A DNA stretch of 5,054 nucleotides from Bacillota bacterium. GTDB lineage: Bacteria > Bacillota > Clostridia > Christensenellales > UBA1242. Shown piece by piece: positions 4,111-5,054 of the stretch. The number at the start of each line of letters is the position of its first letter. Within the stretch, counting starts at the first letter, position 1. Below the pieces are notes generated by a model. That model did no database searches. It was not told the origin of the DNA and saw only the letters and a program-made list of their open reading frames with translations. The stretch covers positions 1 through 5,054 of the forward strand of contig WQZR01000067.1 of the NCBI GenBank assembly GCA_009780625.1, written 5' to 3'. The position numbers were made by a program, and so were the translations under genes.

Positions 4111-4464
4111 ATGAAAGAAAGTATATTGCTTAAAGCATCAATTGAGTTTTCCACAAAGATAATTAATCTTGTTAGAAAGCTAAAAGAAAACAAAGAGAAC
4201 ATAATTTCTAACCAGATAGGAAGAAGCGGAACTAGTATTGGTGCAAATATTCATGAAGCACAATATGGAAACAGTAAAGCAGATTTTATATCAAAATTGC
4301 ATATTGCTTTAAAAGAAGCAAACGAAACGAAATATTGGTTGGTTCTATTAAGAAATTCTAATTATATTACTGAATCGGAATATAAGATATTAGAGAACGA
4401 TTGTGAGAAAATAAAAGCAATGCTAATCAAAAGTCTAAACACAGCAAAGGAAAATCAAAAATAA
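4111..4464 (+). CDS. Four-helix-bundle protein (S23/IVS/Avd-type)
   Basis: This 117-residue protein has the hallmark core of the family first found as ORFs in 23S rRNA intervening sequences: ISNQIGRSGTSIGANIHEA (32-50), then KADFISKLHIALKEANETKYWLVLL (56-80). Family length is about 110-130 residues, so it is complete. Members form four-helix bundles that assemble as pentamers; the diversity-generating-retroelement accessory protein Avd is a relative. The role of stand-alone members is unknown. No reverse transcriptase or variable repeat is in the window, so an Avd role is unsupported. The ATG at 4111 follows an AGAAGG site (4101-4106) by 4 nt. A weak promoter candidate is TTGAGA (4051-4056) with TACGTT 17 bp later. 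Base composition is AT-rich (16 of 60 GC at 4141-4200), and a repeat-containing gap next to a tRNA gene precedes it, which fits a mobile or accessory origin (inference). Confidence 0.9.
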   Translation: MKESILLKASIEFSTKIINLVRKLKENKENIISNQIGRSGTSIGANIHEAQYGNSKADFISKLHIALKEANETKYWLVLLRNSNYITESEYKILENDCEKIKAMLIKSLNTAKENQK

Positions 4465-4470
4465 AGGGGA
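4463..4470 (+). promoter_or_regulatory. Shine-Dalgarno site of the 112-residue gene
   Basis: AAAGGGGA lies 7 nt before the ATG at 4478 and overlaps the stop codon of the four-helix-bundle gene. It supports the start choice and co-translation of the two genes. Confidence 0.65.
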
Positions 4471-4477
4471 TTTACAA

Positions 4478-4816
4478 ATGACAACAAAGAACGATTTGAA
4501 ACAAGTGGTAAACAGCAGCAAGGCAACAAATATGGGGCGTGGGGAAAAGGCTTTGCCAAACTCAGTTGACGCTGAAGACAGAAGACAGACAAAACAAAAA
4601 TATGTAAAGTGCAACGACCCAAATTGCAGATTTTGCATGGAAAAAGACACAGCAAAAGCAAAGGAAATTATATTGATGTTCAATCATCTGACAAGCGATT
4701 TTGGCAAGCATCCAAACTCTAGAGCATTGGAACTTCTAAAAACTCTTTCTATGGACGAACTTGCAGAAGCAGAAAGAATTGTGGCAAAACTGATTAAAGC
4801 AAAACGAGGCTTCTAG
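4478..4816 (+). CDS. Unrecognised 112-residue protein with a C-x4-C-x2-C cluster
   Basis: I do not recognise this protein. Its first ~40 residues are polar and probably disordered. Then comes KCNDPNCRFCMEKD with cysteines at 45, 50 and 53, a knuckle-like arrangement that could bind zinc or another metal if a fourth ligand such as His70 or His78 takes part (inference). The C-terminal half is helical and amphipathic (AKAKEIILMFNHL; ALELLKTLSMDELAEAERIVAKLIKAK). There is no signal peptide or membrane segment. The gene starts 13 nt after the four-helix-bundle stop with a good Shine-Dalgarno site, and its TAG abuts the ATG of the next gene, so the three are probably one operon. Confidence 0.78.
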   Translation: MTTKNDLKQVVNSSKATNMGRGEKALPNSVDAEDRRQTKQKYVKCNDPNCRFCMEKDTAKAKEIILMFNHLTSDFGKHPNSRALELLKTLSMDELAEAERIVAKLIKAKRGF

Positions 4817-5054
4817 ATGAAACTTTTCGAAGGCGAAGCGTATATAGAAAAAAGTAGCAAGTTCTATGGCTACTTTTTTGATGTTAACTCCGTTCAAGAA
4901 TTCAAACAAATTCTAGACGATTTAAAAAAGAAGCACAAAGGTGCTGGGCATTTTTGCTATGGCTATAGAATCGAAGAATCAACATGTGGCGAGCAGGAAA
5001 GCATGTTTGATGAAAAAGTGCTGTCAGAAAAAAAGAGCGACGACGGCGAGCCAA
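4817..5054 (+). CDS. YigZ/YvyE (IMPACT, UPF0029) family protein, N-terminal part
   Basis: The first 79 codons of a gene that runs off the window; family members are about 200-215 residues. The start matches the UPF0029 N-terminal domain: an early KSSKFYGYFFDV segment (family K-S-x-F-I), then EFKQILDDLKKKHKGAGHFCYGYRI (family kkkHxxAxHxCxAYRi), and finally SDDGEP at the window edge, the conserved acid-Gly-Glu-Pro core that normally continues into a TAG-like motif. The eukaryotic homologue IMPACT regulates Gcn2; the bacterial role is not firmly known, with a ribosome or nucleic-acid association often suggested from structure. The ATG immediately follows the previous TAG (TAGATG), with a weak GAGG 7 nt upstream (4806-4809), so it is likely translationally coupled. 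Nothing broken is visible in the part present. Confidence 0.88.
   Translation, partial: MKLFEGEAYIEKSSKFYGYFFDVNSVQEFKQILDDLKKKHKGAGHFCYGYRIEESTCGEQESMFDEKVLSEKKSDDGEP

Noticed and set aside
3761..4202. Minus-strand open frames overlapping the tRNA, including peptide pieces like PERFELPTSWF and GEIRTPDILVRSQALYPAELR.
   Set aside because: These are the familiar antisense translations of a tRNA gene that litter databases as false proteins; the plus-strand tRNA and 118-residue gene explain the sequence.
4111..4464. The four-helix-bundle gene as the Avd subunit of a diversity-generating retroelement.
   Set aside because: No reverse transcriptase, template repeat or variable repeat is visible in the window.

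Overview
The window looks like a chromosomal segment of a low-GC bacterium, most likely an uncultivated Clostridia-like Firmicute. This placement is inference: it rests on AT-rich coding sequence, the Firmicute-style KKYPR tail on RsmG, a CCA-encoding tRNA gene, and the origin-associated housekeeping genes mnmG, rsmG and recF lying close together. No replication origin is visible.

Layout. Positions 1-719 hold the C-terminal part of mnmG (tRNA wobble-uridine modification). An AT-rich, unrecognised gene of 239 codons follows on the minus strand (727-1446). It is divergent from recF (1486-2640), which encodes the recombination-mediator ATPase. Converging on recF is a minus-strand pair: rsmG (2800-3504; 16S rRNA m7G methyltransferase), then a 50-codon Cys/Lys-rich small gene (2637-2789) whose stop codon overlaps the recF stop. 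Divergent from rsmG is an unrecognised 118-codon gene (3536-3892), then tRNA-Arg(UCG) (3908-3984). A 126-bp non-coding stretch with heptanucleotide repeats and an inverted repeat comes next. A plus-strand gene run closes the window: a four-helix-bundle (S23/IVS/Avd-type) protein, an unrecognised protein with a three-cysteine cluster, and the start of a YigZ/IMPACT-family gene cut off by the window edge.

The most unusual content is a family of three short palindromic elements (255-313, 2179-2234, 2904-2964). They lie in frame inside mnmG, recF and rsmG, so each adds about 20 extra residues to a conserved housekeeping protein. All three share one architecture: GTAG, a 22-nt hairpin, a 4-9 nt spacer, a second 22-nt hairpin, then CTAC. 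The hairpin arms differ in sequence but stay self-complementary. This resembles in concept the Rickettsia palindromic elements inserted in genes, though the sequences are not claimed to be related.

A second theme is expression signals. The four protein genes that begin their own transcription units (239-codon gene, recF, rsmG, 118-codon gene) each have a TATAAT-like -10 box ending only 6-7 nt before the start codon, so their mRNAs should be essentially leaderless. Genes inside or at the head of the other runs (50-codon gene, four-helix-bundle gene, 112-codon gene) have Shine-Dalgarno-like sites. The two divergent gene pairs use back-to-back, nearly symmetric -10 boxes.
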